A stretch of DNA of 6,573 nt from an uncultured Clostridium sp. (lineage in GTDB: Bacteria > Bacillota > Clostridia > TANB77 > CAG-508): assembly GCA_946008205.1 (NCBI GenBank), contig CAMGAZ010000082.1:1-6573 (forward strand), read 5' to 3'. A program made the position numbers and the translations under genes. Shown piece after piece: positions 5,235 through 6,573 of this stretch. A model generated the notes under the pieces. That model saw only the letters and a list, made by a program, of their open reading frames with translations, was not told the DNA's origin and searched no databases. Numbering within the stretch: the first letter of the stretch is position 1; every line of letters begins with the position of its first letter.

Positions 5235-6410
5235 TCAAGAAGCTTTCAGAAAAGCCTGCTTTGTTTTCTCAATGTGGAAGATCACCCTAACCAATTTCTT
5301 TACGGCATGAGATATAGCAACATAGTAATGCTTACCTTCAGCACGTTTTTTCGCTAAGTAATCTGCAAAAGTTTTGTCCCAATGGCATACAAGTTTCGCA
5401 GCATGAAACAATGCGTAACGCAAATAGCGTGAACCACGTTTTTCCATATGAGCATAGCAGTTATCAAGTTTACCGGATTGGTAGATAGAGGGAGAAAAGC
5501 CTGCATAAGCTAAAATCTTATCTGGAGAAGAAAAGCGGCTGAAATCGCCAATTTCCGAGATAATCATAGCTCCCATATTACGTCCGATTCCAGGTATTGT
5601 AGTGATAGGAGAAGCAATCTTATCCATCATTTTAGAAATCTCTGCTTCTATTTCATCAATATCAATAGTCAGTGCGCAAATAAGCTTAATAGTATGCTTT
5701 AGCTCAAGAGATTTAGCTGGCATATTAGAGCCGACAGAATTTTTGGCAGCATCTCTAATCTTAATAGCAGTTTCACGGTCATAGTGACCTTTTGAAGCTT
5801 TGGAGAGTAGATTAGTAAGCCTTGTCAGATGTACAGAAGCTATAGCTGATGCGCTAGGAAATTCTTCCAGCAATTGGTAAATAGAGGTCATATGAAGAGT
5901 TGGAACGAGTTTTTCAAGTTCCGGGAAAAGGATTTGTGCTAAGCGGGAAAAAGATGTTTTAAGCTTAGCGCGTTCTTCAACTTTAGAAAACCTGTAACGG
6001 GTTAGTGACTTTAAATCTTCGTTATGGTAAGATATATCCGAGTAGGATTTTAAGCTTACATCGGACAATAACATCATAGCAATGGTTTTAGAATCAATCT
6101 TATCCGTTTTCGTCTTTCTAAGGCTAAGACTTTTTCTGTAAAGATTTGTGTGGAGTGGGTTAAGAATAAAGGTGGCTAGACCTTTGTTCAACAAGAACCC
6201 AATGATGTTATAGCTGTAATGACCGGTAGCTTCAAGTCCTACTTTTATATTGTCAGAAGAAGAGACAGATTGGATTTTTTCGTAAAGAAAATTGAAACCT
6301 TCTTTGTTGTTGAGAATAGTAAAAGGTTTGGCAAGAACTTCACCTTCGGAGTTCATAATGAAGCAGTCGTGCTTGTCTTTAGCAACGTCAATACCAACTA
6401 AAATAGTCAA
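5235..6410 (-). CDS. IS110-family transposase
   Basis: This 391-residue protein has the two-domain layout of IS110-family recombinases. The N-terminal RuvC-like DEDD domain shows D8 in VGIDVAKDK, E60 in GLEATGHY, and D103 and D106 in TKTDKIDSK. The C-terminal Transposase_20 domain has the helix-hairpin-helix-like TIPGIG at 271-276 and the candidate catalytic serine S312 in the YQSGK motif. Length and motifs look intact, so the enzyme is probably functional. IS110 enzymes move DNA with an element-encoded guide (bridge) RNA. The start codon is TTG at 6410-6408, supported by AGAGGTG seven bases upstream on the minus strand; no better ATG lies nearby. It is convergent with the peptide operon. Its codon use is less AT-biased than the operon, consistent with a separate origin. 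Confidence 0.93.
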   Translation of the reverse strand: MTILVGIDVAKDKHDCFIMNSEGEVLAKPFTILNNKEGFNFLYEKIQSVSSSDNIKVGLEATGHYSYNIIGFLLNKGLATFILNPLHTNLYRKSLSLRKTKTDKIDSKTIAMMLLSDVSLKSYSDISYHNEDLKSLTRYRFSKVEERAKLKTSFSRLAQILFPELEKLVPTLHMTSIYQLLEEFPSASAIASVHLTRLTNLLSKASKGHYDRETAIKIRDAAKNSVGSNMPAKSLELKHTIKLICALTIDIDEIEAEISKMMDKIASPITTIPGIGRNMGAMIISEIGDFSRFSSPDKILAYAGFSPSIYQSGKLDNCYAHMEKRGSRYLRYALFHAAKLVCHWDKTFADYLAKKRAEGKHYYVAISHAVKKLVRVIFHIEKTKQAFLKAS

Positions 6411-6417
6411 TTGAAAA

Positions 6418-6424
6418 CACCTCT
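6418..6424 (-). promoter_or_regulatory. Ribosome binding site that fixes the TTG start of the transposase
   Basis: Read on the minus strand this is AGAGGTG, seven bases before TTG at 6410. It supports the TTG start and full retention of the VGID motif containing the first catalytic Asp. Confidence 0.65.
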
Positions 6425-6433
6425 TGAATAAAT

Positions 6434-6445
6434 ATTTGATACTGT
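6434..6445. repeat. 12-base inverted repeat, arm upstream of the transposase
   Basis: ATTTGATACTGT here mirrors 5214-5225 perfectly. It lies 23 bases upstream of the transposase start codon. Confidence 0.6.
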
Positions 6446-6573
6446 TTTAGAACCACGGGTACTCCTTGCAATTGTAGCCTCGTTCTACATAAACCGTCAT
6501 ACGGTATCTAACTGATTAACAAATTAACAAAGAGACTGTGGTTAGAGCCTTCAAAAAACCATCTAGTGGTAGG

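Larger units (their letters stand above)
6411..6573 (-). other. Upstream flank of the IS110 transposase, candidate bridge-RNA region
   Basis: No open frame is supported here. In the IS110 group proper, the guide RNA is encoded in the non-coding end upstream of the transposase, and this flank has the right position. A small stem is visible (ACCGT 6493-6497 with ACGGT 6501-6505), and AACCAC 6451-6456 can pair with GTGGTT 6538-6543 at longer range. The element end is not identifiable and may lie beyond the window. The RNA call is inference from family knowledge, not from a recognised fold. Confidence 0.35.

Noticed and set aside
5602..5784. Plus-strand open frames at 5602-5784 and 6219-6401
   Set aside because: Both are antisense to the intact transposase and carry no features of their own.

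Overview
The window looks like a low-GC, AT-rich accessory region from an anaerobic Bacillota-type bacterium (Clostridia or Negativicutes are both possible; the genus cannot be fixed from sequence alone). The grounds are AGGAGG-type ribosome binding sites, consensus sigma-A promoter elements, strongly A/T-ending codons, an IS110-family transposase and a C-rich/G-rich intergenic hairpin unit of a kind common in these groups. The organisation is mosaic: a restriction-modification gene fragment, a peptide natural-product operon and an insertion sequence sit side by side.

Layout. From 1 to about 1137 (minus strand) runs the C-terminal part of a large Type IIG-like DNA methyltransferase. It runs off the window at its 3' end and has lost its 5' end next to the operon. 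An AT-rich gap (about 1138-1256) leads to a strong plus-strand promoter (1257-1285) carrying two perfect inverted repeats. This drives a four-cistron operon: two paralogous 74-residue Cys/Gly-repeat precursor peptides (1330-1554 and 1603-1827), a radical SAM/SPASM maturase with an N-terminal peptide-recognition (PqqD-like/RRE) domain (1860-3128, interrupted by an in-frame TAA at 2862-2864), and a membrane ABC exporter with a fused ATPase domain (3130-4713). A 520-base non-coding stretch with several hairpins follows, including a likely bidirectional terminator (5028-5064). A minus-strand IS110-family transposase (5235-6410) comes next, and its upstream non-coding flank runs to the window end.

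Working model. The two precursors have a conserved leader-like half ending KAYGRCG and a core of three phased 13-residue units of the form C-x3-[FY]-x-C-[ST]-G4-Q. The maturase would bind the leader through its N-terminal domain and install Cys-based cross-links (thioether chemistry of the sactipeptide/ranthipeptide kind is the natural guess), and the ABC protein would export the product. I cannot match the precursors with certainty to a named RiPP family. The maturase stop codon falls inside the SPASM domain, so the pathway in this strain may be dead, may depend on readthrough or on a split enzyme, or the stop may be a sequencing error. No leader peptidase, immunity gene or regulator is visible in the window.
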